9,619 nucleotides of DNA from Pseudomonas sp. (GCA_029240955.1 JARDZH010000030.1:1-9619); one strand, 5' to 3'; shown: positions 1-7,022, counted from the stretch's first letter. Numbers and translations: made by a program. The notes: generated from the sequence alone by a model not told the origin.

Positions 1-1104
1 GTTGCCGATAGCGGCAAGGACTTGCCTGCCGAATCCGCCGGCTCTGCGAGCGATCAGAAAAGCGCTGACGAACAGGCTGCGTCTGCGGACAGTGCTGCGG
101 CGGGTGTCGTCGATGCGGCCACCATCGATGCGCTTGATCCGGCGCTGCAGGCCGTTACCGTGCCTGCGCCAGCCGATCAGGCACAGCCAGTCGCTGCCGC
201 AGACCCGAACGCGGCTGCGGCGGTTGCCGCATTGACGAACGCACCAGTCGCTGCCGTGGTCGAAGACGCCTTCGATCCAGACGCCGATCCGCTCAAGGAT
301 CTGCCGGCGGTGCAACTGGCGCTGGAAAGTGCCAACGCCAAGACGCATTTCACACCGCACAACAGTCAGGCGGCCAATAACGCCCCTGTGGACCCCGAAG
401 CAGATCCTGCGCAGAACATCGCCAATAACCTGGCGGCGTTGAGTGACGAGCAGGCGTCTGACGAGAGCAGCACTGAGAGCAGCGACAAATCCTTTACCAG
501 CCTGATCGGTGACGGGCTCAAGGATGTGAAGAGCGCGGCGGGTGATACCCGGGTCGACAACTTCGCCGAGCGTCTGGCCGCCTTGAGCCAGGCAGCGCAG
601 CCGGCCCGCGCGACCAGCGCACCGGCGCCGCTGCTGAGCCAGCCGTTGGCCATGCATCAGAGCGGCTGGAGCGAAGGCATCGTCGAGCGTGTGATGTACC
701 TGTCGAGTCAGAGCCTGAAGTCGGCGGAAATCAAGCTTGAACCGGCTGAACTGGGTCGTCTCGACATCCGCGTCAATATGGCGCCGGATCAGCAGACCCA
801 GGTGACCTTCATGAGCGCCCATATGGGCGTGCGCGAAGCGCTGGAAAGCCAGATGTCGCGTCTGCGAGATTCCTTCACCCAGCAGGGTCTGGGGCAAGTG
901 GATGTGAACGTCGCTGACCAGTCTCAGCAGCAGGCGCAGCAACAGGCTCAGGAACAGGCCAGCCGAGCACAGCGCGGTGGTCGTGGGTCGGGCGTGTCCG
1001 GTGGCGACAGTAACGACGAAACTGCCATCGCCGACGCCGCTGCACCGGTCAGCCAGCCGGCTGCGCGGGTGATCGGTACCAGTGAGATCGATTACTACGC
1101 CTGA
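1..1104 (+). CDS. fliK: FliK, flagellar hook-length control protein, C-terminal part (5' end outside window)
   Basis: FliK is exported during hook assembly, measures hook length and makes FlhB switch the exporter from rod/hook to filament substrates. The frame is open from base 1 to the TGA at 1102-1104 (367 visible codons), so the gene is cut at its 5' end; the internal TTG at 22 need not be the start. The first ~215 codons are low-complexity, rich in Ala, Asp, Gln, Pro and Ser, as expected for the poorly conserved FliK N-terminal and linker region. From about base 667 comes the conserved hook-control (Flg_hook) domain, with the recognisable segments LKSAEIKLEPAELGRLDI and VREALESQMSRLRDSF, ending near base 915. 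A Gln/Ala run, a basic Arg/Gly stretch and a short acidic tail follow. A sigma-54 promoter lies between it and fliL, so fliK probably ends its own transcription unit. The family call is secure; the N-terminal length is unknown. Confidence 0.93.
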   Translation, partial: VADSGKDLPAESAGSASDQKSADEQAASADSAAAGVVDAATIDALDPALQAVTVPAPADQAQPVAAADPNAAAAVAALTNAPVAAVVEDAFDPDADPLKDLPAVQLALESANAKTHFTPHNSQAANNAPVDPEADPAQNIANNLAALSDEQASDESSTESSDKSFTSLIGDGLKDVKSAAGDTRVDNFAERLAALSQAAQPARATSAPAPLLSQPLAMHQSGWSEGIVERVMYLSSQSLKSAEIKLEPAELGRLDIRVNMAPDQQTQVTFMSAHMGVREALESQMSRLRDSFTQQGLGQVDVNVADQSQQQAQQQAQEQASRAQRGGRGSGVSGGDSNDETAIADAAAPVSQPAARVIGTSEIDYYA

Positions 1105-1120
1105 CGTCGCGGTAGTTGAT

Positions 1121-1197
1121 CTATGGGGGAGTGGAGCTCACGACGGCGGACGTCACGTTCAGCGCTGCTGTCGCAACCTGACGCTCTTTCCCCTTAC
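1121..1197. repeat. Decayed REPIN-like unit (upstream copy of a tandem pair)
   Basis: This stretch lines up with the well-kept unit about 100 bases downstream. A left arm reads ATGGGGGAGTGGAGCTCACG where the intact copy has a GTGGGAGGGAGC-type arm. A right arm contains CTGACGCTCTTTCCCC where the intact copy has CTGACGCTCCCTCCCAC. The central part is also shared (CGACGGCGG, ACGTTCA, GCTGTCGC), which points to duplication of one unit rather than two insertions. The arms no longer pair well, so this copy looks old and degenerate. Confidence 0.6.
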
Positions 1198-1221
1198 GCG
1201 CCTGAATGTCCGGACGCTGAT

Positions 1222-1298
1222 TTGTGGGAGGGAGCGAAGCTCGCGACGGCGGGGCGACGTTCACCACCGCTGTCGCGAGCTGACGCTCCCTCCCACAT
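1222..1298. repeat. REPIN-like unit: two inverted Pseudomonas REP sequences
   Basis: The left arm (1223-1249) begins TGTGGGAGGGAGCG and the right arm (1271-1297) ends CGCTCCCTCCCACA. They are inverted copies differing mainly by a small change at the arm centre, GAGC-GAA-GCTC on the left and GAGC-TGAC-GCTC on the right. Each arm can fold into a small hairpin and the two arms can pair with each other around a loop of about 20 bases. Short palindromic REPs in inverted pairs (REPINs) are common between genes in Pseudomonas and are thought to be spread by RAYT-type transposases; none is encoded here. The unit ends 48 bases before the fliL -24 element. Confidence 0.8.
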
Positions 1299-1343
1299 TA
1301 TCATCGCCCCTGACCGTCCACATTCACCCCCGCGCCGCCAACT

Positions 1344-1360
1344 CTGGCATAACACTTGCT
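1344..1360 (+). promoter_or_regulatory. Sigma-54 (RpoN) -24/-12 promoter of the fliL operon
   Basis: The sequence CTGGCATAACACTTGCT matches the sigma-54 consensus TGGCAC-N5-TTGCW with one mismatch. The invariant GG (1346-1347) and GC (1358-1359) are separated by exactly 10 bases. Transcription would start near 1371, giving a leader of about 41 bases before the fliL ATG. In P. aeruginosa the fliL operon is a class II flagellar unit driven by RpoN and FleQ, which fits. The start site is calculated from spacing, not measured. Confidence 0.85.
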
Positions 1361-1374
1361 CAACACCTGTCATG

Positions 1375-1395
1375 TATTGAAGATCCCCCTCAATA
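1375..1395. promoter_or_regulatory. Inverted repeat in the fliL leader, possible regulator site
   Basis: TATTGA (1375-1380) and TCAATA (1390-1395) form a perfect 6-base inverted repeat around a 9-base spacer, at about +5 to +25 from the predicted start. From memory of P. aeruginosa work, FleQ binds downstream of the RpoN site at fliL, so the position suits an operator. An RNA hairpin in the leader is an equal alternative. The sequence alone cannot decide. Confidence 0.35.
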
Positions 1396-1411
1396 GCGAC
1401 GGATTATTGGC

Positions 1412-1912
1412 ATGGCGAAGAGCGACGAACTCAAAGACCCCGCTTCCAAAGGAAAACTCAAAGTCATCATCATAGCGGTGGTAGCCTTGCTCCTGGCTGT
1501 AGGTGTATCCGTGGGTGCAACATGGTTCATCATGCACAAGCCGGACAGTGCGCCTGACCCTGCTGCAGCGGCTGCGGCGGCGAACACCAAGCCTGTGGCG
1601 GTATTCGAACCGCTCACGCCTGCGTTCGTGGTGAACTTCAACGCCAACGGTCGTCAGCGTTACATGCAGGTCAGCATCACCATGCTGTCGCGCAATGCCG
1701 CCGACATGGAAGCGCTCAAGGCGCACATGCCGGTGATTCGCAACAACCTGGTCATGCTGTTCGCCGGGATTCCGTTCGAATCCCTGGCAAGCCCGGTCGG
1801 GCAGGAAATGCTGCGCCAGAAGGCGACCGCCAGCATTCAGGAAGTGGCCCAGAAAGAACTCGGCAAGACTGTGATCGAGCAGTTGCTGTTCACTAACTTC
1901 GTATTGCAGTAG
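1412..1912 (+). CDS. fliL: FliL, flagellar basal body-associated protein
   Basis: FliL is a single-pass inner-membrane protein around the motor that associates with the MotAB-type stators and supports torque and swarming. The 166 residues match the family's usual length. A short Lys-rich cytoplasmic head (1-16) is followed by one membrane helix (about 17-41) and an Ala/Pro linker (45-62). The periplasmic FliL domain then runs to the C-terminus, ending in the typical VIEQLLFTNFVLQ. The ATG at 1412 is the natural start because it precedes the membrane helix; only a weak Shine-Dalgarno core (GGA, 1401-1403) stands before it. It is the first gene of the operon behind the sigma-54 promoter, and its TAG overlaps the ribosome-binding AGGA of fliM. 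Confidence 0.94.
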   Translation: MAKSDELKDPASKGKLKVIIIAVVALLLAVGVSVGATWFIMHKPDSAPDPAAAAAAANTKPVAVFEPLTPAFVVNFNANGRQRYMQVSITMLSRNAADMEALKAHMPVIRNNLVMLFAGIPFESLASPVGQEMLRQKATASIQEVAQKELGKTVIEQLLFTNFVLQ

Positions 1913-1921
1913 GACTTCGAC

Positions 1922-2890
1922 ATGGCCGTGCAAGACCTTCTGTCACAGGACGAAATCGACGCGCTGCTGCATGGCGTAGACGATGGTATGGTCCAGACCG
2001 AAAGCCCCGGTGAACCCGGCAGCGTCAAGAGTTACGACCTGACCAGCCAGGACCGGATCGTCCGCGGTCGCATGCCGACCCTGGAAATGATCAACGAGCG
2101 TTTCGCACGCTACACCCGCATCAGCATGTTCAACCTGCTGCGCCGTTCGGCGGACGTGGCGGTCGGCGGCGTGCAGGTCATGAAGTTCGGTGAGTACATC
2201 CACTCGCTGTACGTGCCGACGAGTCTGAACCTGGCCAAGATCAAACCGCTGCGCGGCACGGCGCTGTTCATCCTTGACGCCAAGCTGGTGTTCAAGCTGG
2301 TGGACAACTTCTTCGGCGGCGACGGACGTCACGCCAAGATCGAGGGGCGTGAGTTCACGCCCACCGAACTGCGCGTCGTGCGGATGGTGCTGGATCAGGC
2401 GTTCATCGACCTGAAAGAAGCCTGGCAAGCGATTCTGGAAGTCAATTTCGAGTACATCAACTCGGAAGTGAACCCGGCCATGGCCAACATCGTCGGCCCG
2501 AGCGAAGCCGTCGTCATTTCCACCTTCCACATCGAACTGGACGGCGGTGGCGGCGACCTGCACGTGACCATGCCTTACTCGATGATCGAGCCGATCCGCG
2601 AAATGCTGGACGCCGGTTTCCAGTCGGACCTCGACGACCAGGACGAACGCTGGATCAACGCGCTCAAGGAAGACGTGCTGGATGTGTCGGTGCCGCTGAC
2701 CACGACCGTGGCCCAGCGCCAGTTGCCGCTGCGCGACATTCTGCACATGCGCCCGGGTGACGTGATCCCGGTCGAGCTGCCTGAATCGCTGATCATGCGG
2801 GCCAACGGCGTGCCTTCGTTCAAGGTCAAGCTCGGCTCGCACAAGGGCAATCTGGCCCTGCAAGTAATCGAACCCATAGAGCGGCGCTGA
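1922..2890 (+). CDS. fliM: FliM, flagellar motor switch protein
   Basis: FliM is the C-ring component that binds phosphorylated CheY and passes the signal to FliG, reversing rotation. The 322 residues are normal for the family. The N-terminus carries the CheY-P binding motif LLSQDEIDALL (6-16). The middle domain (about 45-230) includes the GGDG motif at 132-135, the GGxG site that contacts FliG. The C-terminal SpoA-type (FliMN_C) domain (about 250-320) pairs with FliN. The start is fixed by AGGA at 1911-1914, 7 bases before the ATG, and by the position of the CheY-binding motif. The gene follows fliL by 9 bases. A hairpin overlaps its TGA stop codon. Confidence 0.97.
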   Translation: MAVQDLLSQDEIDALLHGVDDGMVQTESPGEPGSVKSYDLTSQDRIVRGRMPTLEMINERFARYTRISMFNLLRRSADVAVGGVQVMKFGEYIHSLYVPTSLNLAKIKPLRGTALFILDAKLVFKLVDNFFGGDGRHAKIEGREFTPTELRVVRMVLDQAFIDLKEAWQAILEVNFEYINSEVNPAMANIVGPSEAVVISTFHIELDGGGGDLHVTMPYSMIEPIREMLDAGFQSDLDDQDERWINALKEDVLDVSVPLTTTVAQRQLPLRDILHMRPGDVIPVELPESLIMRANGVPSFKVKLGSHKGNLALQVIEPIERR

Positions 2891-2905
2891 CTCAAAAAGG
2901 TCAGC
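2886..2905 (+). other. Hairpin overlapping the fliM stop codon
   Basis: GCTGAC (2886-2891) and GTCAGC (2900-2905) form a perfect 6-base-pair stem with an 8-base A-rich loop. The left arm contains the fliM TGA. No T-run follows, so it is not a standard terminator. It sits at the widest gap inside the operon (62 bases before fliN), where it could shape mRNA decay or fliM/fliN output. That function is inference. Confidence 0.45.
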
Positions 2906-2952
2906 ACCGGTAATTGTTGCGTAATTGAATCATTGCCCGCAGAGGACAACCA

Positions 2953-3408
2953 ATGGCTGATGAAAACGAAATGACGTCTGCTGAAGATCAGGCGTTGGCC
3001 GACGAATGGGCTGCCGCGCTGGGCGAATCCGGTGACGGTGGCCAGGCCGATATTGACACACTGCTGGCAGCAGATGCGGGCTCCAATCGCATGGCGATGG
3101 AAGAGTTCGGCAGCGTACCCAAGAACACTGCCGCGGTAGGCCTTGAAGGTCCCAACCTGGACGTGATTCTGGACATCCCGGTGTCCATCTCGATGGAAGT
3201 GGGCAGCACCGACATCAACATCCGCAACCTGCTGCAGCTGAACCAGGGCTCGGTGATCGAACTGGATCGTCTGGCGGGCGAGCCGCTGGACGTGCTGGTC
3301 AACGGCACGCTGATTGCTCATGGTGAAGTGGTAGTGGTGAACGAGAAGTTCGGCATCCGTCTGACTGATGTCATCAGTCCGAGTGAACGCATCAAGAAGC
3401 TGCGCTAA
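2953..3408 (+). CDS. fliN: FliN, flagellar motor switch protein
   Basis: FliN forms the lower rim of the C-ring with FliM and docks the FliH-ATPase export complex. The product is 151 residues, longer than the roughly 137 of E. coli FliN because of an acidic N-terminal extension (1-65), as in other pseudomonads. The conserved SpoA (FliMN_C) domain covers about 70-146, with VILDIPVSISMEVG at its start and the segment GEVVVVNEKFGIRLTDV near the end. The ATG at 2953 is chosen because AGAGGA (2941-2946) lies 6 bases upstream; the next in-frame ATG (2971) has no such site. The TAA is followed immediately, in the same frame, by the GTG start of fliO. Confidence 0.96.
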   Translation: MADENEMTSAEDQALADEWAAALGESGDGGQADIDTLLAADAGSNRMAMEEFGSVPKNTAAVGLEGPNLDVILDIPVSISMEVGSTDINIRNLLQLNQGSVIELDRLAGEPLDVLVNGTLIAHGEVVVVNEKFGIRLTDVISPSERIKKLR

Positions 3409-3885
3409 GTGAAGCGGTTTCTGGCTGTTCTGACGTTTTCCGTGCTGACGCCCGTTCTGGCCTGGGCTGCCGAGCCTGCGGGCCAGGCCGCGGCGCCACA
3501 AGCCACGACGCCTGCGCCTGCCGTTTCTCAGGTTGCCAATACCGGCATGGGCATGGGCGGTCAGCTGTTTCAGCTGCTGCTCGGGCTGCTGCTGGTCATC
3601 GGCCTGATTTTCGTGCTGGCCTGGGTCATGCGCCGCGTCCAGCGCGTGGGTCCGAACAGCGGGCAGCTCATCGAACTGATCAGCTCGCGTGCGCTCGGTC
3701 CGCGCGACCGGCTGATGCTGGTTCAGGTCGGTAACGAGCAGATTCTGCTCGGTATCACCCCCGGCCGCATCACGCCGCTGCATGTGCTCAAAGAGCCGGT
3801 GCAGGCGCCGGTCCGTGAGCAGGTAACACCTGAATTCGCTCAGCAACTCATGAAACTGATGGGCAAGGATAAGGACAAGAAGTAA
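3409..3885 (+). CDS. fliO: FliO, flagellar export apparatus assembly protein
   Basis: FliO is a small membrane protein that helps FliP oligomerise when the export gate is built. The 158-residue product starts with a signal-peptide-like segment (1-20, ending LAWA before AEP). An Ala/Pro/Thr-rich periplasmic stretch follows, then one membrane helix (about 53-75) and a cytoplasmic domain containing [18 protein letters not shown], typical of FliO. The start must be GTG 3409 or later, since the preceding codon is the fliN TAA; GTG keeps the signal segment whole. No strong Shine-Dalgarno site is visible (only a weak AAGAAG inside fliN), so reinitiation after fliN is likely. The TAA overlaps the fliP ATG by one base. 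Confidence 0.92.
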   Translation: MKRFLAVLTFSVLTPVLAWAAEPAGQAAAPQATTPAPAVSQVANTGMGMGGQLFQLLLGLLLVIGLIFVLAWVMRRVQRVGPNSGQLIELISSRALGPRDRLMLVQVGNEQILLGITPGRITPLHVLKEPVQAPVREQVTPEFAQQLMKLMGKDKDKK

Positions 3886-4637
3886 TGGGCGCCTTGCGTT
3901 TCCTGATAGGCCTGCTGCTGTTTGCGGCGGCACCGTACGTGTTCGCCGCCGACCCGCTGTCGATTCCTGCGATCACGTTGTCCAGCGGTGCCGACGGCCA
4001 GCAAGAGTACTCGGTCAGTCTGCAGATCCTGCTGATCATGACCGCGCTGAGTTTCATTCCAGCGTTCGTCATGCTCATGACCAGTTTCACGCGGATCATC
4101 ATCGTGTTCTCGATTCTGCGTCAGGCCCTGGGCTTGCAGCAGACGCCGTCGAACCAGATCCTGACCGGCATGGCGCTGTTTCTGACCATGTTCATCATGG
4201 CGCCGGTCTTTGATCGGGTGAATCAGGACGCACTCCAGCCCTACCTTGCCGAGCAGCTCAGTGCGCAGGATGCCGTGGCGCGCGCCGAAGTCCCGATCAA
4301 GGATTTCATGCTGGCGCAGACGCGTACCAGCGACCTTGAGCTGTTCATGCGCCTGTCCAAACGCACAGACATTCCGACGCCGGATGCGGCGCCGCTGACC
4401 ATTCTGGTCCCGGCCTTCGTGATCTCCGAGCTCAAGACCGCGTTCCAGATCGGTTTCATGATTTTCATCCCGTTCCTGATCATCGACCTGGTGGTCGCGA
4501 GCGTGCTGATGGCCATGGGTATGATGATGCTGTCGCCGCTGATCATTTCCCTGCCGTTCAAGATCATGCTGTTCGTGCTGGTGGACGGCTGGGCGCTGAT
4601 CGTCGGAACCCTGGCGGGCAGTTTTGGTGGTGTATGA
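3885..4637 (+). CDS. fliP: FliP, flagellar type III export gate protein
   Basis: FliP forms the core of the FliPQR export gate through which flagellar subunits leave the cytoplasm. The 250 residues are standard. A cleavable signal peptide (about 1-21, ending VFA) precedes the first helices and the segment [19 protein letters not shown] (64-82). The signature [16 protein letters not shown] lies at 176-191, followed by the hydrophobic segment [11 protein letters not shown] Met-rich stretch, MAMGMMM (209-215), corresponds to the methionine gate described in Salmonella FliP. The ATG overlaps the fliO stop (TAATG), with AAGGA at 3871-3875 nine bases upstream, which implies coupled translation. All key family features are intact. 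Confidence 0.97.
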   Translation: MGALRFLIGLLLFAAAPYVFAADPLSIPAITLSSGADGQQEYSVSLQILLIMTALSFIPAFVMLMTSFTRIIIVFSILRQALGLQQTPSNQILTGMALFLTMFIMAPVFDRVNQDALQPYLAEQLSAQDAVARAEVPIKDFMLAQTRTSDLELFMRLSKRTDIPTPDAAPLTILVPAFVISELKTAFQIGFMIFIPFLIIDLVVASVLMAMGMMMLSPLIISLPFKIMLFVLVDGWALIVGTLAGSFGGV

Positions 4638-4662
4638 CTCGTTTTGTCGTGAGGGCTGAGCA

Positions 4663-4932
4663 ATGACGCCGGAAGTAGCCGTCGATCTGTTTCGTGAAGC
4701 GTTGTGGCTGACCACCGTGCTGGTGGCGATTCTGGTAGTGCCCAGTCTGATCTGCGGTCTGCTGGTCGCCATGTTTCAGGCGGCGACCCAGATCAACGAA
4801 CAGACCTTGAGCTTTCTGCCACGTCTGATCGTCATGCTGTTGACGCTGATCGTCGTCGGACCCTGGCTGCTGAAAATCTTCATGGAATACATTCTGTCGC
4901 TGTACGGCAGTATTCCGACGCTGATCGGTTAA
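4663..4932 (+). CDS. fliQ: FliQ, flagellar type III export gate protein
   Basis: FliQ is the small two-helix subunit that wraps the FliP-FliR core of the export gate. The 89 residues are the normal length. Two hydrophobic helices (about 14-38 and 53-75) flank the conserved cytoplasmic turn with FQAATQINEQTLSFLP (38-53), the clearest FliQ signature. GAGG at 4651-4654 lies 8 bases before the ATG. The gene follows fliP by 25 bases and precedes fliR by 6, in the usual fliP-fliQ-fliR order. A longer open frame (4704-5177) overlapping fliQ and fliR is a Arg/Asp-rich shadow and is not annotated. Confidence 0.96.
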   Translation: MTPEVAVDLFREALWLTTVLVAILVVPSLICGLLVAMFQAATQINEQTLSFLPRLIVMLLTLIVVGPWLLKIFMEYILSLYGSIPTLIG

Positions 4933-4938
4933 GCGTTC

Positions 4939-5724
4939 GTGGAGTCAATGCTCGCGCTGACGAACGCCCAGATCAGCACCTGGGTCGCCAGCTTCATGCT
5001 GCCGCTGTTTCGCATCGTCGCGGTGCTCATGACCATGCCGATCTTCGGCACGACGCTGGTGCCGCGTCGTGTGCGCCTGTATTTCGCGCTGGCGATCACC
5101 GTCGTCATTGCGCCGGTTCTGCCGGCCATGCCCCGCGTGGAAGCGCTGGACCTGAGTGCACTGATGCTGATTGGTGAGCAGATCATCATCGGCGCCGGCA
5201 TGGGGCTGTCACTGCAATTGTTCTTTCACATCTTCGTGGTGGCGGGGCAGATCATCGCCACCCAGATGGGCATGGGTTTCGCCTCCATGGTCGACCCCAC
5301 CAACGGCGTATCGTCGGCCGTGATCGGCCAGTTCTTCACCATGCTGATCACGCTGCTGTTTCTGGCCATGAACGGCCATCTGGTGGTGCTGGACATTCTC
5401 GTCGAGAGTTTCAATTCGATGCCGGTGGGCAGCGGTCTGCTGGTCAACAACTTCTGGCAACTGGCGACGGGCCTGGGCGCGGTGATGAGTTCAGGGCTGC
5501 GGCTGGTGCTGCCCGCAATCACCGCATTGCTGGTGATCAACATTGCCTTCGGCGTGATGACTCGCGCAGCGCCGCAGCTCAACATCTTCTCCATCGGTTT
5601 CCCGCTAACGCTGGTGCTGGGCATGGTCATTCTGTGGATGTCGATGGGCGACATTCTCAATCAATATCAGCCCATGGCGACCGAGGCCCTGCAGGCGCTG
5701 CGCGATTTCGTGAGGGCCCGCTGA
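4939..5724 (+). CDS. fliR: FliR, flagellar type III export gate protein
   Basis: FliR completes the helical FliP-FliR core of the export gate in the inner membrane. The 261 residues contain about six hydrophobic segments and two strong family blocks, GQIIATQMGMGFASMVDP (103-120) and VMTRAAPQLNIFSIGFPL (206-223). The start is uncertain. GTG 4939 gives MESMLALT, which lines up with Pseudomonas FliR proteins I remember as starting MQSLLALT; ATG 4948 would shorten the protein by three residues. The GGAG at 4941-4944 stands only 3 bases before ATG 4948, a tight spacing, and no clear site precedes the GTG. The gene lies 6 bases after fliQ and one base before flhB. Confidence 0.94.
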   Translation: MESMLALTNAQISTWVASFMLPLFRIVAVLMTMPIFGTTLVPRRVRLYFALAITVVIAPVLPAMPRVEALDLSALMLIGEQIIIGAGMGLSLQLFFHIFVVAGQIIATQMGMGFASMVDPTNGVSSAVIGQFFTMLITLLFLAMNGHLVVLDILVESFNSMPVGSGLLVNNFWQLATGLGAVMSSGLRLVLPAITALLVINIAFGVMTRAAPQLNIFSIGFPLTLVLGMVILWMSMGDILNQYQPMATEALQALRDFVRAR

Positions 5725-5725
5725 C

Positions 5726-6862
5726 ATGGCCGAGAACGAGAACGGTCAGGACAAAACAGAAGAACCCACGGAGAAGAAAATCCGTGACGCCCGTGCCGAG
5801 GGCCAGATTGCCCGATCCAAGGAGCTGACCACACTGGTCGTCATGCTGATGGGCGCTGGCGGGCTTCTGGTGTTCGGCAGCGGCATCGCTGAGATGATGC
5901 TGGCGCTGATGCGCAACAATTTCACCATCACGCGCGAAACCATCATGGACACGACGTTCATGGGCAAGATGCTGCTCAGTTCCGGCCAGCACGCCCTGAT
6001 CGTCGTGCTGCCTTTTCTGATCGCCATGCTGATCGCCGCGCTGGTGGGGCCGATCATGCTGGGCGGCTGGCTGTTCGCGACCAAATCCCTGATGCCCAAA
6101 TTCAGCCGGATGAACCCGGCGTCCGGGCTCAAACGCATGTTCTCGCCAAACTCGTTGGTGGAACTGCTCAAGTCGCTGGCGAAGTTTCTGATCATTCTGG
6201 CCGTGGCGCTGGTGGTACTGGCGAAGGAACGCAACGATCTGGTCGCCATCGCCCATGAGCCGCTGGAACAGGCGATCGTTCACAGTCTGCTGGTGGTCGG
6301 CTGGAGCAGTTTCTGGATGGCGTGCGGTCTGTTCTTCGTGGCAGCGGTCGATGTGCCCGTCCAGCTGTATCAGGCGCACAAGAAGCTGTTGATGACCAAG
6401 CAGGAAGTGCGCGACGAGTACAAGAACAGCGAGGGTAGCCCTGAGGTCAAGCAGCGCATCCGGCAATTGCAGCGTGAAATGTCGCACCGCAGGATGATGG
6501 CCGCGATTCCGGAGGCTGACGTCATCATCACCAACCCGACTCACTTCGCGGTGGCGATCAAGTACGATCCGGAGCAGGGCGGGGCGCCGATGCTGCTGGC
6601 CAAGGGTACGGATCTGATCGCGTTGAAGATCCGGGAAATCGGCGCGCATAACCAGATCCTGATTCTGGAATCGGCGGCCCTGGCGCGTTCGATCTACTAC
6701 AGCACGGAGCTTGAACAGGAGATTCCTGCCGGGTTGTACCTGGCTGTAGCGCAGGTGCTGGCGTACGTTTACCAGATCCGCCAATACCACGCCGGCCGCG
6801 CCAAGCGTCCCGACCCGTTGGGTGACATGCCGATTCCGCAGGATCTGCAGCGCGATTCATGA
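5726..6862 (+). CDS. flhB: FlhB, flagellar export specificity-switch protein
   Basis: FlhB sits at the base of the export gate and changes export from rod/hook to filament proteins once FliK signals hook completion. The 378 residues comprise a charged N-terminal head, four membrane helices (about 33-55, 88-115, 150-167 and 185-210), and a cytoplasmic domain. The autocleavage motif NPTH is at 270-273, with cleavage expected between Asn270 and Pro271. The linker motif EGSPEVK (236-242) is also present. The proline-rich C-terminal tail (PDPLGDMPIPQDL) is normal. GAGGG (5712-5716), inside the end of fliR, lies 9 bases before the ATG. It is the last gene of the fliL operon; a REPIN-like repeat begins 26 bases after its stop. 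Confidence 0.97.
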   Translation: MAENENGQDKTEEPTEKKIRDARAEGQIARSKELTTLVVMLMGAGGLLVFGSGIAEMMLALMRNNFTITRETIMDTTFMGKMLLSSGQHALIVVLPFLIAMLIAALVGPIMLGGWLFATKSLMPKFSRMNPASGLKRMFSPNSLVELLKSLAKFLIILAVALVVLAKERNDLVAIAHEPLEQAIVHSLLVVGWSSFWMACGLFFVAAVDVPVQLYQAHKKLLMTKQEVRDEYKNSEGSPEVKQRIRQLQREMSHRRMMAAIPEADVIITNPTHFAVAIKYDPEQGGAPMLLAKGTDLIALKIREIGAHNQILILESAALARSIYYSTELEQEIPAGLYLAVAQVLAYVYQIRQYHAGRAKRPDPLGDMPIPQDLQRDS

Positions 6863-6888
6863 TCGAGCTGTCGCGCCGCCATGATCGG

Positions 6889-6979
6889 GTGTGGGAGGGA
6901 GCGAAGCTCGCGACGCAGGCACCGCGGTCAGGCAGTCAAATCGCGTTGAGGCTGTCGCGAGCTTCGCTCCCTCCCACAC
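6889..6979. repeat. REPIN-like unit with perfect 26-base arms after flhB
   Basis: The left arm (6889-6914) and right arm (6954-6979) are perfect inverted copies of 26 bases, beginning GTGTGGGAGGGAGCG, around a 39-base loop. Each arm holds a small hairpin, GAGC-GAA-GCTC. The arms match the unit at 1222-1298 but the loop differs, so this is probably a separate insertion of the same REP family. It has no T-run behind it. It could still stabilise the 3' end of the fliL operon mRNA or slow readthrough into flhA, which is inference. The flhA -24 element starts 45 bases downstream. Confidence 0.85.
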
Positions 6980-7022
6980 ATAGATCACGTATTCCTCCCC
7001 ACCAAACCTGCATTTGCCAAAG

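Larger units (their letters stand above)
1105..1411. other. Non-coding region between fliK and fliL (307 bases)
   Basis: No credible gene is seen here; short open frames crossing it simply translate the REP repeats. From left to right it holds a decayed REPIN-like unit (about 1121-1197), a well-kept one (1222-1298), a sigma-54 promoter (1344-1360), and a leader of about 41 bases with an inverted repeat before the fliL ATG. I found no Rho-independent terminator: none of the hairpins is followed by a T-run. fliK transcription may therefore read through, or end by Rho or at the REP hairpins. Confidence 0.8.

Noticed and set aside
1082..1396. Small + strand open frames in the fliK-fliL gap
   Set aside because: They translate the REP repeats (WEGAKLAT-type peptides) and have no plausible ribosome-binding site or family.
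1943..2863. Long minus-strand open frame (306 codons) opposite fliM
   Set aside because: It is rich in His, Arg, Gln and Val and has no recognisable family. It mirrors the codon pattern of fliM, as expected in GC-rich DNA.
2909..2932. Repeated TAATTG in the fliM-fliN gap as a promoter or operator
   Set aside because: There are only two 6-base copies, with no -24/-12 or convincing -35/-10 pair near them.
2575..3933. Long minus-strand open frame (452 codons) opposite fliM, fliN and fliO
   Set aside because: It spans three well-supported genes, is His/Gln/Arg-rich, and shows no domain. It is a shadow frame.
5657..6790. Long minus-strand open frame (377 codons) opposite flhB
   Set aside because: It has shadow-type composition and no domain or operon context; flhB on the + strand is unambiguous.
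6858..6887. Direct repeat CATGATCG at 6858-6865 and 6880-6887, as a target-site duplication
   Set aside because: Both copies lie on the same side of the REPIN, the first within the end of flhB. They do not flank an element, so this is probably coincidence.
6889..6979. REPIN hairpin as a Rho-independent terminator
   Set aside because: No T-run follows the stem, so at most it slows transcription or protects mRNA.
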